From positions 3,720,001 through 3,784,000 of the forward strand of contig NZ_CP050153.1 in the NCBI RefSeq assembly GCF_011617465.1: a stretch of DNA of 64,000 nt, written 5' to 3'. The DNA comes from Brevibacterium pigmentatum. Its GTDB lineage: Bacteria; Actinomycetota; Actinomycetes; Actinomycetales; Brevibacteriaceae. Each line of letters opens with the position of its first letter. The stretch's first letter is position 1. Shown here piece by piece: positions 7,607 to 16,929 of this stretch. The notes beneath the pieces were generated by a model that saw nothing but the letters and a program-made list of their open reading frames with translations, searched no databases and was not told where the DNA came from. The translations under genes were made by a program, and so were the position numbers.

Positions 7607-9022
7607 TTAGGCCAACATCAAGGTCGGGTCTTCCAGACCACGTCCGACGTCGGCGAGGAACTCCGAGATGATCTCGCCGTCGACGACACGATGATCGGCA
7701 CTGACCGACAGCGTGGTGATCTCACGCGGAACGATCTCGTCGCCCACCACCCACGGCTTCTTCCGGACCTGCCCGAACGCGAGGATCGCGGCCTCACCAG
7801 GATTGATGATCGGCGTACCGGCATCGACTCCGAAGACACCGACGTTCGTGATGGTGATCGTTCCGCCGGCCTGGTCAGCCGGCGGCGTCTTGCCCGACCG
7901 TGCCAGAGCGGTGAGGTCCTGAATGCCCTGCGCCAGTTCGCCCAGACCCATGGCCTGCGCGTTCTTGATGTTCGGCACGATCAGTCCGCGCGGAGTGGCG
8001 GCGGCGATGCCGAGGTTGACGTACTTCTTCACGACGATCTCGTCGCCCTCGAGGCACGAATTGATCCGCGGATTGCGCCCCACGGCCCATGCCACGGCCT
8101 TGGCGACGATGAGCAGCGGCGAGACCTTGACGTCCTCGCCCAGGAACTTCGTCGACTTCAGCCGGCGGACCATCGCCATCGTCTCGGTGACGTCCACGTC
8201 GAGGAACTCGGTGACATGCGGCATCGTGAAGGCCGAATCGACCATGGCCTTAGCCATCATCTTCGTCACGCCCTTGAACGGGATCCGCTCTTCGAGCGCT
8301 CCCTGGTCACTCGCCGAGGCGGCCGCCGGTGCCGTCGCACCCGCAGTGGGAGCGGTCGCCTGGTTCGCGGCAGCGTGCACATCGTCGCGTGTGACGTCCC
8401 CGCGGGGACCGGTCGGGGTCACCTGGGACAGGTCGACGCCCAGATCCTTTGCAAGCTTCCGCACGGGCGGCTTCGCCAGCGGCTTGCCCGGCGAGGCAGG
8501 TGCCGATGCGGGCTGTGCCTGCGCGGCCGGAGCTGCTGCGAGTGCGGGCGGGGCCACCTCCACCGCTGGGGCTGCCGGAGCCGCCGGGGCAGCGGGCGCT
8601 GCGGCAGCGGCAGGAGCCGGGACGGAAGCGCCCTTGCGCGGACGCCGCTTCGACGAGGTCTCCTTCGCTCCATATCCGACGAGGGTGGCTCCGCCGTCGG
8701 CTTCACCGGACTCCTCGGCCGACTTCTCAGCCGAACCGGAAGCAGGCGCACCAGCGGAGGCGGGGGCCGCCTCGGCGCTGGAATCATCTCCGCCGAACCG
8801 GATGATCGGGGTGCCGACCTCGATGGTCTGACCCTCCTCGACCAATAGGGCACCAACGGTGCCGGCCTGCGGGCTGGGCAGCTCGACGAGCGACTTCGCG
8901 GTCTCGATCTCGACGAGGATCTGATTGACGGTGACGGTGTCGCCGGGGGCGACCTTCCACGCGACGATGTCGGCCTCGGTCAGGCCCTCACCGACGTCGG
9001 GAAGAGGAAATTCGAATGACAT
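7607..9022 (-). CDS. bkdC: E2 dihydrolipoyl acyltransferase of branched-chain 2-oxoacid dehydrogenase
   Basis: 471 residues. One lipoyl domain (residues 1-80, modified Lys near 43 in IETAKSLVELPS) is followed by an Ala/Pro-rich hinge, a peripheral-subunit-binding domain (around 185-220, VRKLAKDLGVDLSQVTPTGP) and the acyltransferase domain, whose catalytic HRVVDG is near 444-449. It transfers acyl groups from E1 to CoA. It is the last gene of the E1alpha-E1beta-E2 operon, 18 bases after E1beta, with GAGGAGA upstream of the ATG. The single lipoyl domain and partner genes favour branched-chain rather than pyruvate substrates. No E3 gene follows. Confidence 0.93.
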   Translation of the reverse strand: MSFEFPLPDVGEGLTEADIVAWKVAPGDTVTVNQILVEIETAKSLVELPSPQAGTVGALLVEEGQTIEVGTPIIRFGGDDSSAEAAPASAGAPASGSAEKSAEESGEADGGATLVGYGAKETSSKRRPRKGASVPAPAAAAAPAAPAAPAAPAVEVAPPALAAAPAAQAQPASAPASPGKPLAKPPVRKLAKDLGVDLSQVTPTGPRGDVTRDDVHAAANQATAPTAGATAPAAASASDQGALEERIPFKGVTKMMAKAMVDSAFTMPHVTEFLDVDVTETMAMVRRLKSTKFLGEDVKVSPLLIVAKAVAWAVGRNPRINSCLEGDEIVVKKYVNLGIAAATPRGLIVPNIKNAQAMGLGELAQGIQDLTALARSGKTPPADQAGGTITITNVGVFGVDAGTPIINPGEAAILAFGQVRKKPWVVGDEIVPREITTLSVSADHRVVDGEIISEFLADVGRGLEDPTLMLA

Positions 9023-9040
9023 TCTTGACTCTCCTCGAAA

Positions 9041-10018
9041 TCAGTAGGACAGGGCCCGATCGACACCATCGAAGATGCGATCGAGGTCGGGCAGGTAGTG
9101 CTCTTCCATCCGCGAGCCGGGGTACGGGGTGTGGTAACCGCCGACCCGGATGACCGGGGCTTCGAGGTTGAAGAAGCAGCGTTCGGTGATGCGTGCTGCG
9201 ATCTCAGAGCCCAGCCCCAGGAAGGTCGGAGCCTCGTGGGCGACGACCAGTCGGCCGGTCTTCGTCACGGACTTCTCGATCGCGTCGAAGTCGATCGGGT
9301 TGAGGCTGCGCAGGTCGATGAGTTCGACGCTCGTGCCTTCCTCCGCGGCCGCGGTGACCACGTCCTGCGCAGTCGGAACCAGTGGACCGTAGGCGACGAG
9401 GGTGACGTCGGTGCCTTCGGATACGACTCGGGCGTCGTGCATGCCCAGCTCGCCCCGGGCGGAGGTGTCGACGTCCCCGCGCATCCAGTAGCGGCGCTTG
9501 GGTTCGAAGAACATCACCGGATCCTCGCTCTTGATTGCGTCCTGGATCATCCAGTACGCGTCATGAGCGTTCGACGGGGATATGAGCCGCAGTCCCGCAT
9601 GGTGGGCGAACACGGTCTCGGGGCTCTCCGAATGGTGCTCGGGCGAGCCGATGCCGCCGCCGTAGGGCACACGGACGACCAGCGGGATGTTCTCTTTGCC
9701 CAGGGTGCGGTTGTACAGCTTCGCCACCTGGGTGACGATCTGGTCGTAGGCAGGGAAGATGAATGCGTCGAACTGGATCTCGATGACGGGACGGTAGCCG
9801 CGGATGGCCATGCCGATCGAGGTGCCGACGATGCCGGACTCGGCCAGCGGGGCATCGATGACGCGTTGGGGACCGAAGTCCTTCTGCAGTCCTTCGGTGA
9901 CGCGGAAGACGCCGCCGAGCTTGCCGATGTCCTCACCGATGAGGACGACCTTCGGGTCGTCCTCCATGGCCTTGCGCATTCCGGCGGTGATCGCCTTAGA
10001 GAGGGGAAGTTTCTCCAT
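9041..10018 (-). CDS. bkdB: E1 beta subunit of branched-chain 2-oxoacid dehydrogenase
   Basis: 325 residues, the usual length for a separate E1beta. It contains VLIGEDIGKLGGVFRVTEGL near the start, IDAPLAESGIVG, and the HSESPE segment of thiamine-diphosphate-dependent 2-oxoacid dehydrogenases. It forms the alpha2beta2 E1 that decarboxylates branched-chain keto acids from Val, Leu and Ile, giving acyl-CoAs for catabolism and branched fatty acid primers. Its ATG overlaps the E1alpha stop by one base (TGATG), so the subunits are translationally coupled. Confidence 0.94.
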   Translation of the reverse strand: MEKLPLSKAITAGMRKAMEDDPKVVLIGEDIGKLGGVFRVTEGLQKDFGPQRVIDAPLAESGIVGTSIGMAIRGYRPVIEIQFDAFIFPAYDQIVTQVAKLYNRTLGKENIPLVVRVPYGGGIGSPEHHSESPETVFAHHAGLRLISPSNAHDAYWMIQDAIKSEDPVMFFEPKRRYWMRGDVDTSARGELGMHDARVVSEGTDVTLVAYGPLVPTAQDVVTAAAEEGTSVELIDLRSLNPIDFDAIEKSVTKTGRLVVAHEAPTFLGLGSEIAARITERCFFNLEAPVIRVGGYHTPYPGSRMEEHYLPDLDRIFDGVDRALSY

Positions 10019-11172
10019 CAGGCCTCACCCGCATCGGCGAACGAGGCCTGGTATGCCAGGAATTCGGCACGTTCCTCGTCGACGAGGGAGTGGGGTTCCG
10101 CGGTGACATGCGCGAACATCTCGACGCCGTCGGGGTTCTCCATGGTCATGCAATTGTGGCGGATACGAGCGGCCAGGGTGTCGGCCTCGGCGTCCACCTC
10201 GGCGAAGAATTCGTCGCTGGTCTCGGTGTGCTTGTCCAGGTAGGCCTTGAGACGGGTGATCGGGTCGCGGTCCTCCCAGATCTCCTCTTCGGCCTTGTCG
10301 CGGTACTTCGTCGGGTCATCGGCCGTGGTGTGGGCACCACGACGGTAGGTGAAGGCTTCGATGAGCATCGGGCCGTTGCCGGCGCGCACGGAATCGAGGC
10401 TGGCGCGGGCGACGGAGTACATCGCGATGATGTCGTTGCCATCGACGCGGATTCCGGGGACTCCGAATCCTTCGCCGCGGGTGGACAGCGGCGCCGCGGA
10501 CTGGACGTGAGTGGGCTCGGAGATGGCCCACTGGTTGTTCTGGCAGAAGAACAGGACCGGCGCGTGGAAAGCTCCGGCGAAGGTCAGTGCTTCGGAGACA
10601 TCGCCCTGCGAGGTCGCACCGTCGCCGAAGCAGGCGATGGAGACGGTGTCGCGCTCGATGTCTCCGGTGCCGACATCACCGTCCATGGAGATGCCCATGG
10701 CGTAGCCGGTGGCATGCAGGGTCTGCGAGCCGATGACGATGGTATAGGTGTGGAACCGGTGCTCCTGCGGATCCCAGCCGCCGTGATTCTGACCACGGAA
10801 GATGCTGAGCAGAGTTTCAGGTTCGACACCGCGGGTGTAGGCGAGGCCGTGCTCGCGGTAGGTGGGGAAGACGAAATCTTGCGGGCGAGCGGCCCGTCCC
10901 ATGCCGATCTGGGCTGCTTCCTGTCCGAACAGCGGCGCCCACAGGCCCAGCTGTCCCTGACGCTGCAGGGCAGCTCCTTCGGCGTCGATGCGGCGGACCA
11001 GGACCATGTCCCGGTAGAAGCCGCGCAGATCCTCATCGGTGAGTTCTGCTGCGAAGGCGTCGTACTCACCGGATTCGACGCGATTTCCGTCTTCGGTGAG
11101 CATCTGGATCATTCTGGGTTCCGAGGACTGACTGTGGGCAGCGCCGGTTCCCACTGAAATGTTGGAGGTCAT
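10018..11172 (-). CDS. bkdA: E1 alpha subunit of branched-chain 2-oxoacid dehydrogenase
   Basis: 384 residues from the chosen start. The thiamine diphosphate/Mg motif is clear: GDGATSQGDVSEAL (from about 183) through QNNQWAIS (about 212-218). The start is ATG at 11172 (MTSNISVG) because AAAGGAGA precedes it by about seven bases; the in-frame ATG at 11205 has a worse site. First gene of the operon. RYREHGLAY- and HFHTYT-like segments match E1alpha of branched-chain complexes. No dedicated regulator or E3 is encoded beside it. Confidence 0.94.
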   Translation of the reverse strand: MTSNISVGTGAAHSQSSEPRMIQMLTEDGNRVESGEYDAFAAELTDEDLRGFYRDMVLVRRIDAEGAALQRQGQLGLWAPLFGQEAAQIGMGRAARPQDFVFPTYREHGLAYTRGVEPETLLSIFRGQNHGGWDPQEHRFHTYTIVIGSQTLHATGYAMGISMDGDVGTGDIERDTVSIACFGDGATSQGDVSEALTFAGAFHAPVLFFCQNNQWAISEPTHVQSAAPLSTRGEGFGVPGIRVDGNDIIAMYSVARASLDSVRAGNGPMLIEAFTYRRGAHTTADDPTKYRDKAEEEIWEDRDPITRLKAYLDKHTETSDEFFAEVDAEADTLAARIRHNCMTMENPDGVEMFAHVTAEPHSLVDEERAEFLAYQASFADAGEA

Positions 11173-11593
11173 TTCAGTTCTCCTTTGTTCGAGGTCCATC
11201 TTCACCGGAGGTGACCAGTGGTGGACCGTGTCCGTCGGGCAGGCCCTCGGAGGTGAGAACTCGCCCTCGAGTGATCTGATTCACAGGTGCTATCACAATA
11301 CCGAATCCACTCACTGCTTGCCACTCTCCCCATGCGGTTCGAGTATCAAAAGTGCAGGTCAGGAACAGACTATGGCCCGAGCTCGACACATGTGGCCGAG
11401 TTCCAAAGCGTTCCGTGGACAATTGTCGATCACGGCAGAGATGCTCCATCGTCCGACCAATGCACATCCGAGCACCGAGGCCGCCCGTCGTCGGATGGTC
11501 GAGCTCGGTGTCCGTGAGGTCCGTTCGTCGCCGAGGCGGCCCATCGTTTCGATGGCGAACGCCGTGTCCGCGGGACCGTCCGCGCGACCGAGT
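11173..11593. other. Intergenic region upstream of the bkd operon
   Basis: About 420 bases. It should hold the bkd promoter. I find no operator I can name and no credible gene in either strand. One exact copy of the 14-mer TCGCCGAGGCGGCC lies at 11528-11541. Confidence 0.4.
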
Positions 11594-13111
11594 TCAGTGG
11601 CGTTTGCGCTTGCCCTGGTAGTCGCGCGTCTTCGCGAGGTCACCGGTGAAGAAGCCCGAGTTCTTCGAGGTGAAGCGGTCGAAGCCGGGATTGCCGGCCC
11701 GCAGCAGCAGGCCGATCGAAGCAGCATAGGCGACCGACGAGTGTGCCGCCCCGGCCGAAGCGAACATCTCATCGAGCTCGGCATCGGACTTGTTCGCAAG
11801 CTCGGGGACCTTGCGCAGTTCATCGGGGTCGTAGTCGACGGTGATCGTCGACCAGTTCTTCGCCGCCGGGTTCTCGTTGCCGTCGAGATCGGGCACGAGG
11901 TCCTGTTCATGTTCGATGGAGAGCACGTCGATTTCCGAATCGATGGCGAAATCGGAGACCGGAGCACCGACCGTCATCAGTGCAGTGACGTTGACATCGT
12001 CGAGGAACGCCGGGTCCGCGGCCAGAGATCCTGCGGTGATCCCTCCCTGCGAACACCCGACGAGCATGACCTCGGCGTCGCGTCCGATCCCGGCATCGGC
12101 GATCGCCTGGCGCACCATCTCACGCATCACGGTGTCATTGCCGGCCATCCCCTGCACGTTCGTCGTCAGGTCCGTCGTGTTGACCCCGGACTTCGGCGAC
12201 CAGTCGGTGGTGGCCGGAACGTAGACGATATAGCGGGTCGTCCCATCGGGGCCGACGATCTCCTCGATGCGGACCTGTCCGGAATCGGCTCCGCGGTGAC
12301 AGTTCGCTTCGCGGATGAAGAGGTCTTCGACATCACGCGGCGGCTCCTTGTGCGGCGGAGTCAGCCCTTTCGCCCTCCACACTTCGACGTCGGAGGGCAG
12401 CAGCAGTCCGAACGCGTTCGCACCGGCCAGGACCCAGATCGTCATCGACGTCGAGTCGTGCGGCCAGAATGCGTGGTCGCCATCGGCGTTGAGGACGAAC
12501 GGCGGCAGACCCAGGAACCCGATTACGACGCCCGGAAGCACGTGCTCGATGACGGCACCGGAGACGTCGGACTGCTCGAACGCGAACGTGATCAGCGCTT
12601 CCTTCGCTTGCGCCTTCGTTTTGCCCAGGTCGATGCCGAACTGTTTGGTGATGACATCGTCGAGTCCGGTGGCGTCGAGGATCTTCGTGACCACGACGAC
12701 CTGGGCACCGACGACGAGTGCGACGGGGATGACGACAGGCAGACTGAGAGCTATGACACGGCCGGCAGCGTAGCCGAGGGCGTCGAGCAGTCCGCCGAAG
12801 ACTTCGCTGATCCCCTTCTCCGCCTGTCGGTAGGCAAAGGCAGCGGCCCGAACTGCGACCAGTGTGGCTTCGAGCTCGAGCACCGAGGCGGCGAGCTGGC
12901 TGTGGAATCGGATCCTGCAGGCATCGAGGTTGAGCGCAGTCACGGGGGCCGGGACCTGGGTGAGCAGAGTCGCGAGATCGAAGTCCCCGACAGCAGCGTC
13001 GACGGTCAGGTCGCCGATACCTGAGATGACGGTCTGCAGTGCGTCTCCGCTGCCATCGGCGCGTTCGTCGACGGTGATCCCCCCGCCGCCGCGCGTCGTC
13101 GAATCGATCAT
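11594..13111 (-). CDS. Large cassette protein with membrane segments and GCSQGG hydrolase-like motif
   Basis: 505 residues, third gene of a small WXG-like cassette. The N-terminal part (about 60-120) is helical. A hydrophobic stretch follows (about 140-165, VIALSLPVVIPVALVVGAQVVVV). The C-terminal half resembles an alpha/beta hydrolase: VMLVGCSQGGITAGSLA carries a nucleophile-elbow-like GxSxG, followed by VNVTALMTVGAPVSDF and LSIEHEQDLVPDLDG, which could hold the acid and other catalytic residues. This suggests a lipase/esterase-like effector or processing enzyme linked to type VII secretion, but no tested relative comes to mind. GGGGAGA lies upstream of the ATG. Gene certain, function unknown. 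Confidence 0.8.
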   Translation of the reverse strand: MIDSTTRGGGGITVDERADGSGDALQTVISGIGDLTVDAAVGDFDLATLLTQVPAPVTALNLDACRIRFHSQLAASVLELEATLVAVRAAAFAYRQAEKGISEVFGGLLDALGYAAGRVIALSLPVVIPVALVVGAQVVVVTKILDATGLDDVITKQFGIDLGKTKAQAKEALITFAFEQSDVSGAVIEHVLPGVVIGFLGLPPFVLNADGDHAFWPHDSTSMTIWVLAGANAFGLLLPSDVEVWRAKGLTPPHKEPPRDVEDLFIREANCHRGADSGQVRIEEIVGPDGTTRYIVYVPATTDWSPKSGVNTTDLTTNVQGMAGNDTVMREMVRQAIADAGIGRDAEVMLVGCSQGGITAGSLAADPAFLDDVNVTALMTVGAPVSDFAIDSEIDVLSIEHEQDLVPDLDGNENPAAKNWSTITVDYDPDELRKVPELANKSDAELDEMFASAGAAHSSVAYAASIGLLLRAGNPGFDRFTSKNSGFFTGDLAKTRDYQGKRKRH

Positions 13112-13216
13112 CGCCCGTCTCCCCTCACGCCCCGGCCCGTGCCGGCTTCTTCCGCGTGTCCCGTTCCCCGCCGGGCCCTGAGGCCACGAGTTCCCAGCGG
13201 ACTCCTGCTGCCGCCG

Positions 13217-14008
13217 TCACTTCGGGGCTCCTGCCGTCAGCGTCCGGGTGAGCACGGCGCTGAGCAGTTGTCGCACCGCCGCATCTCCCGCGACGACCTC
13301 GCTGTCGACGGTGACGGAGTCTCCGGCGCGCTCGATGACCGGCCGAAACCAGACCCCGTCCTTTCGACGGAGGAACTCCAGTCCCGTGCCTCCCTGTCCG
13401 GATGCCCAGCTGAGCGTGAGCACGCAATCCTGTTCGACGAGTTCGGCGAGATCCTCGACGACGTGCCCGATCCGTCCCGGTTCGATCCTGCGCAGCAGCT
13501 GATGCTGCGCGAAGTCCTCAAGCCCTTCGCCCTGCAGAGCGAGGACCGCGAGCCCGACGCCCGGCCCCAGGCACAGCGCCAGGTGCACGGTTTCGGCTCC
13601 CGATGACACGACGACGCTGATGCGCGTGGTCACTCGGTCGAGTTCGGAGGCGAAGCCGCGCAGCCATGCGGTGAGGACATCGATGTCTCGCTTCGCCGTC
13701 CCCGTGACCCCGCTAGCCGTCCCCGGCGCCGCGCTGGCCGCCCCAGCGGCGACAGCCCCCGAGGCTGTGGCGGCATCCCCAACCACTGCGTCAGCCGTGC
13801 CTGGTTTTGTCCCACCCAGTTCCGTTGCGGCGCTGGCCCTCCCAACCTTCGCCGAGGCGGCTCGGGAGTCCTGTCCGACCCGGCGAGGGAGCAGATCAGG
13901 CGGCCAGAGACGACGCAGACGTTCCGGCAGCCTGATGATCCGGTCGAGGTCGACGACGATCCAGCTGTCGATTCCGGCGGTCTCTCGCGCGGCGGGTCGG
14001 GCGTTCAC
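13217..14008 (-). CDS. Unrecognised protein of a WXG-like cassette
   Basis: 263 residues, GTG start at 14008 overlapping the previous stop (GTGA). Residues 1-40 hold a Leu/Arg-rich start (DLDRIIRLPERLRRLW). A low-complexity Ala/Gly/Thr linker (about 50-108) is followed by a folded C-terminal domain with alternating beta strands (RISVVVSSGAETVHLALCLG, then DCVLTLSW and GVWFRPVIERAG). The second half could be an EspG-like chaperone for the adjacent small secreted protein, judging only by size, strand pattern and position. I do not recognise it with confidence. The linker contains a copy of the TCGCCGAGGCGGC motif. Confidence 0.7.
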   Translation of the reverse strand: MNARPAARETAGIDSWIVVDLDRIIRLPERLRRLWPPDLLPRRVGQDSRAASAKVGRASAATELGGTKPGTADAVVGDAATASGAVAAGAASAAPGTASGVTGTAKRDIDVLTAWLRGFASELDRVTTRISVVVSSGAETVHLALCLGPGVGLAVLALQGEGLEDFAQHQLLRRIEPGRIGHVVEDLAELVEQDCVLTLSWASGQGGTGLEFLRRKDGVWFRPVIERAGDSVTVDSEVVAGDAAVRQLLSAVLTRTLTAGAPK

Positions 14009-14250
14009 AGTTGGATCCGCCCTCCCACCGACACAACCTGCAGGTGGAGGTCATACGCCTCGGCGAGCTTCTCCGCCCGCTCGCCCAGACGGTCGATCGA
14101 TTCCGCACACGACGCCACCCTGTCATCGAGCAGCTGTCCCGCCGGGGAATCCCAGCCGTCGATCTGACGGCAGCTCTGTGCCAGGGAGCGCAGCACCTCC
14201 GCTCGCCGTCTCCACTGCTCGCGATTGCGCTCCAGCTCGTCCGTGATCAT
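14005..14250 (-). CDS. Small WXG100/EspC-like protein
   Basis: 81 residues, all predicted helix: MITDELERNREQW, then a turn with IDGWDSPAGQLLDDR (about 30-44), then a second long helix. A helix-turn-helix hairpin with a central Trp-x-x-Pro-Ala element is the shape of ESX-type secreted proteins, though it departs from strict WxG. A good site (GGGAGGG) precedes the ATG. It is the first gene of a three-gene cassette overlapping the next by four bases. I see no EccC-type ATPase in this window, so any export machinery would lie elsewhere. Confidence 0.7.
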   Translation of the reverse strand: MITDELERNREQWRRRAEVLRSLAQSCRQIDGWDSPAGQLLDDRVASCAESIDRLGERAEKLAEAYDLHLQVVSVGGRIQL

Positions 14251-14539
14251 GCCTCAGCCCTCCCACCTGTCCGTCCGGCATCTGCGACCGAATCCGGCAC
14301 CCATGCCCGAATCCGGTGTCCGTACCCGAATCACTCGACCGTAGGAGGGCGCGGGGCAGGGGCGGAAGCCTCGATTTCAGGGCTGGGGAAGAGCGCCGAG
14401 CATCCACAAGGCGCTGATGGCGAAGTCATCGCCGAATCCACAGGCGGAAACGCCCGAGTCCAGCTCTCCTTCCGCGTCTACCGGCCGGTAGACCCGGACG
14501 GGTGCCGCCCCGGTTCGCCGCTCATGAGAAAATGAGGGC

Positions 14540-15973
14540 ATGCCGACTGTTTCCCTTGCCGAAATCTCGCCCGCCATCGCTCTCGGACCGCTTGATGGTC
14601 GCTACCGCAAAGACACCGCTGACCTCGTCGATCACCTCTCCGAGGCGGCTCTCAACCGCAATCGCATCACGGTTGAGATCGAATGGTTCATCCACCTCGC
14701 CCAGAACTCGGTGATCGAGGGCGTCCGCACCCTCACCCCCGATGAGGTCGACGGACTGCGCGCCTTCGCCGCCGACTTCGACGCCGACACCATCGCCACG
14801 CTGGCCGCTCATGAAGCCGTCACCGTCCACGACGTCAAGGCCGTCGAATACACAATCAAAGAAGCCCTAGTGAAGATCGGCGCCGAGGATCTCGGTGAGC
14901 TCGTCCACTTCTGCTGCACGTCCGAAGACATCAACAACCTCTCCTGGGCGCTGGGAATCAAGGGCGCCACCGAACAGGTGTGGTTGCCGCGAGCGAAGGC
15001 CCTCATCGACGCTCTCGCCGAGTCCGCCGCGGAGCTGGCCGAGGTGCCGATGCTCGCCCACACCCACGGTCAGCCGGCCACCCCGACGACGATGGGCAAG
15101 GAACTCGCGGTCTTCGTCCACCGCCTGCGCCGCCAGTACGAACGCATCGCCGCCACAGAGTTCCTCGGCAAGATCAACGGCGCCACCGGCACCTATTCCG
15201 CTCACCTGGCGGCCGTGCCGGGAGCCGATTGGCCGCAGATCGCACGCACCTTCGTCGAAGACCGCCTCGGGCTGAGCTTCAACGCTCTGACAACACAGAT
15301 CGAGTCGCACGACTGGAACGCCGAACTGTTCGCCGATATCGCTCGGTTCAACAGGATCGCGCACAACCTGGCCACCGACATGTGGACCTACATCTCGATG
15401 AACTACTTCAAGCAGATCCCCGTCGCCGGTGCGACCGGTTCGTCGACGATGCCGCACAAGGTCAACCCGATCCGGTTCGAGAACGCCGAAGCGAACCTCG
15501 AGCTCTCCTGCGCCCTGCTCGATTCCCTCGGTTCGACGCTGGTCACCTCGCGGATGCAGCGCGACCTCACCGACTCGACCTCGCAGCGCAATATCGGCGT
15601 CGCCTACGGACACTCCGTGCTCGCACTCAACAACCTGGTCAAGGGCCTCGGTGCCCTCGCGATCAACGAGGATGCTCTGGCCGCCGACCTCGACGGCAAC
15701 TGGGAGGTCCTCGGCGAAGCAGTCCAGTCGGTCATGCGTGCCGCCGGGCTGCAAGGCGTGCCGGGCATGGACAACCCGTACGAAACGCTCAAGGAACTCA
15801 CTCGCGGCAAGCGCATCAACCAGGCCGATCTGCAGACGTTCGTCGACGGCCTCGGCCTGACCGAGGAGCGTGCCGAACTGCTCAAGGCTCTGACGCCTGC
15901 CACCTACACCGGTGTGGCCGCTCAGCTCGCCGAGTCCGAGGTGTCTGACTGGAAGGCATTCAGCGAAGGCTGA
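14540..15973 (+). CDS. purB: Adenylosuccinate lyase
   Basis: 477 residues. It cleaves SAICAR to AICAR and adenylosuccinate to AMP in purine synthesis. The N-terminus (ALGPLDGRYRKDTADLVDHLSE) and the signature SSTMPHKVNPIRFENAE (from about residue 300) are those of the E. coli-like PurB group. The conserved TSEDINN (about 130) and HTHGQPATPTTMGKE (from 173) are also present. It is monocistronic, with a GAGGGC site before ATG and a very strong palindromic terminator after the stop. Confident. Confidence 0.97.
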   Translation: MPTVSLAEISPAIALGPLDGRYRKDTADLVDHLSEAALNRNRITVEIEWFIHLAQNSVIEGVRTLTPDEVDGLRAFAADFDADTIATLAAHEAVTVHDVKAVEYTIKEALVKIGAEDLGELVHFCCTSEDINNLSWALGIKGATEQVWLPRAKALIDALAESAAELAEVPMLAHTHGQPATPTTMGKELAVFVHRLRRQYERIAATEFLGKINGATGTYSAHLAAVPGADWPQIARTFVEDRLGLSFNALTTQIESHDWNAELFADIARFNRIAHNLATDMWTYISMNYFKQIPVAGATGSSTMPHKVNPIRFENAEANLELSCALLDSLGSTLVTSRMQRDLTDSTSQRNIGVAYGHSVLALNNLVKGLGALAINEDALAADLDGNWEVLGEAVQSVMRAAGLQGVPGMDNPYETLKELTRGKRINQADLQTFVDGLGLTEERAELLKALTPATYTGVAAQLAESEVSDWKAFSEG

Positions 15974-15988
15974 TCCAAGACGTTGACG

Positions 15989-16034
15989 ACGCATCGCGGC
16001 CGGACTCCGAATTCGGAGTCCGGCCGCGATGCGT
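15989..16034. terminator. 46-bp perfect palindrome between convergent genes
   Basis: A perfect 46-base palindrome centred on GAATTC (half-site begins ACGCATCGCGGCCGG), 16 bases after the purB stop and 80 bases after the end of the opposing lipoprotein gene. As RNA it forms a very stable hairpin in either direction. It is most simply a bidirectional terminator. Confidence 0.85.
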
Positions 16035-16113
16035 ATGTCGCTGATCGGCCGACGCCGCCTGGCTGCAGAACTCACGTGCCGCAGCCGCGGGTCGCGCGGT
16101 TGGGCCTCGAGAG

Positions 16114-16929
16114 TCAGAGAGCGGGGATGTCGAAGGTCTTCGTGAACTCCGGGACCTTCTCGTCGGTTCCCATCACCTTGCCGGGTCCGCGTTCGTAGCG
16201 GATCGTGTAGGTGTCCTGCTTCTCATTCGGAACATAGGCGAGCCAGCCCTGGTGCGTTCCGCCGTCGCGGCGATTGATATCTTCCCAGGGCTCGAATCCG
16301 GCGGCCCTCATCTCGGCTTCGAGGCCGTCGGTCTGGTCGTAGCGGAAGTTCGTTCCACCGTCCTCTGAGATCTTCAAGGCTCCGGATTGGATGAGTCCGC
16401 TGTATTTCTGTCCCGGGGTGACCTTGACTTCGAGGAGGACGACTTCGCCGCCGAGTTCGATCGACGAGGCCTTCTTGGACGAGTCGAAGTTCCGCACCGC
16501 CGAGAGCACCTCGATCTTGTCCTGCATCTCCGGATCTTCGAAGCTTTCGCCGATGCTGACCTGGCCCTGGCTGCCGGACGAGGCTCCCGAGTCCGAGCCT
16601 GTGGACCCGTCGGCGGATGAAGTCGACGATGACGAAGAATTCGAGGAGTTCGATGCCGACTGATCGGAACTCGAGTCCTGACCGTTGGCTTGGTCCTGGC
16701 CGCTCTGGTCGCCCTGGTCCTGGCCGCTCTGCTCCTGACCATTCTGGTCGCCCTGATCCTGACCGTTCTGGTCCTGGTTGCCCTGGTCCTGACCGTCGGC
16801 GTTCGTCTGCTCGCCGGTCTGGTCCTGTTCGGGCTGGACGACCTGGCTGATGAGCGAGCAGCCCGAGAAGGTGAGGGTGCAGCTGAGCAGGGCCGCGGCG
16901 GTGAAGGTGGCGCGCTTCATGCGTTTCAT
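16114..16929 (-). CDS. DUF4352-like lipoprotein with Gln/Asp/Gly-rich stalk
   Basis: 271 residues. A signal peptide ends in a lipobox (LTFSGC, Cys about 24). A long low-complexity stalk (about 35-115) is built of near-repeats of GQDQGDQN and then Ser/Asn runs. The C-terminal domain (about 120-271) reads SIGESFEDPEMQDKIEVLSAVRN and later GGEVVLLEVKVTPG, the pattern of DUF4352/telokin-like immunoglobulin-fold domains. It is likely anchored outside the membrane with the domain held in the wall; role unknown. AAGGAG lies five bases before ATG at 16929. The stalk DNA is internally repetitive and may vary between strains. Confidence 0.85.
   Translation of the reverse strand: MKRMKRATFTAAALLSCTLTFSGCSLISQVVQPEQDQTGEQTNADGQDQGNQDQNGQDQGDQNGQEQSGQDQGDQSGQDQANGQDSSSDQSASNSSNSSSSSTSSADGSTGSDSGASSGSQGQVSIGESFEDPEMQDKIEVLSAVRNFDSSKKASSIELGGEVVLLEVKVTPGQKYSGLIQSGALKISEDGGTNFRYDQTDGLEAEMRAAGFEPWEDINRRDGGTHQGWLAYVPNEKQDTYTIRYERGPGKVMGTDEKVPEFTKTFDIPAL

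Noticed and set aside
11287-11621. Plus-strand frames in the region upstream of the bkd operon
   Set aside because: Short, overlapping, no start site and no recognisable family; treated as promoter region.
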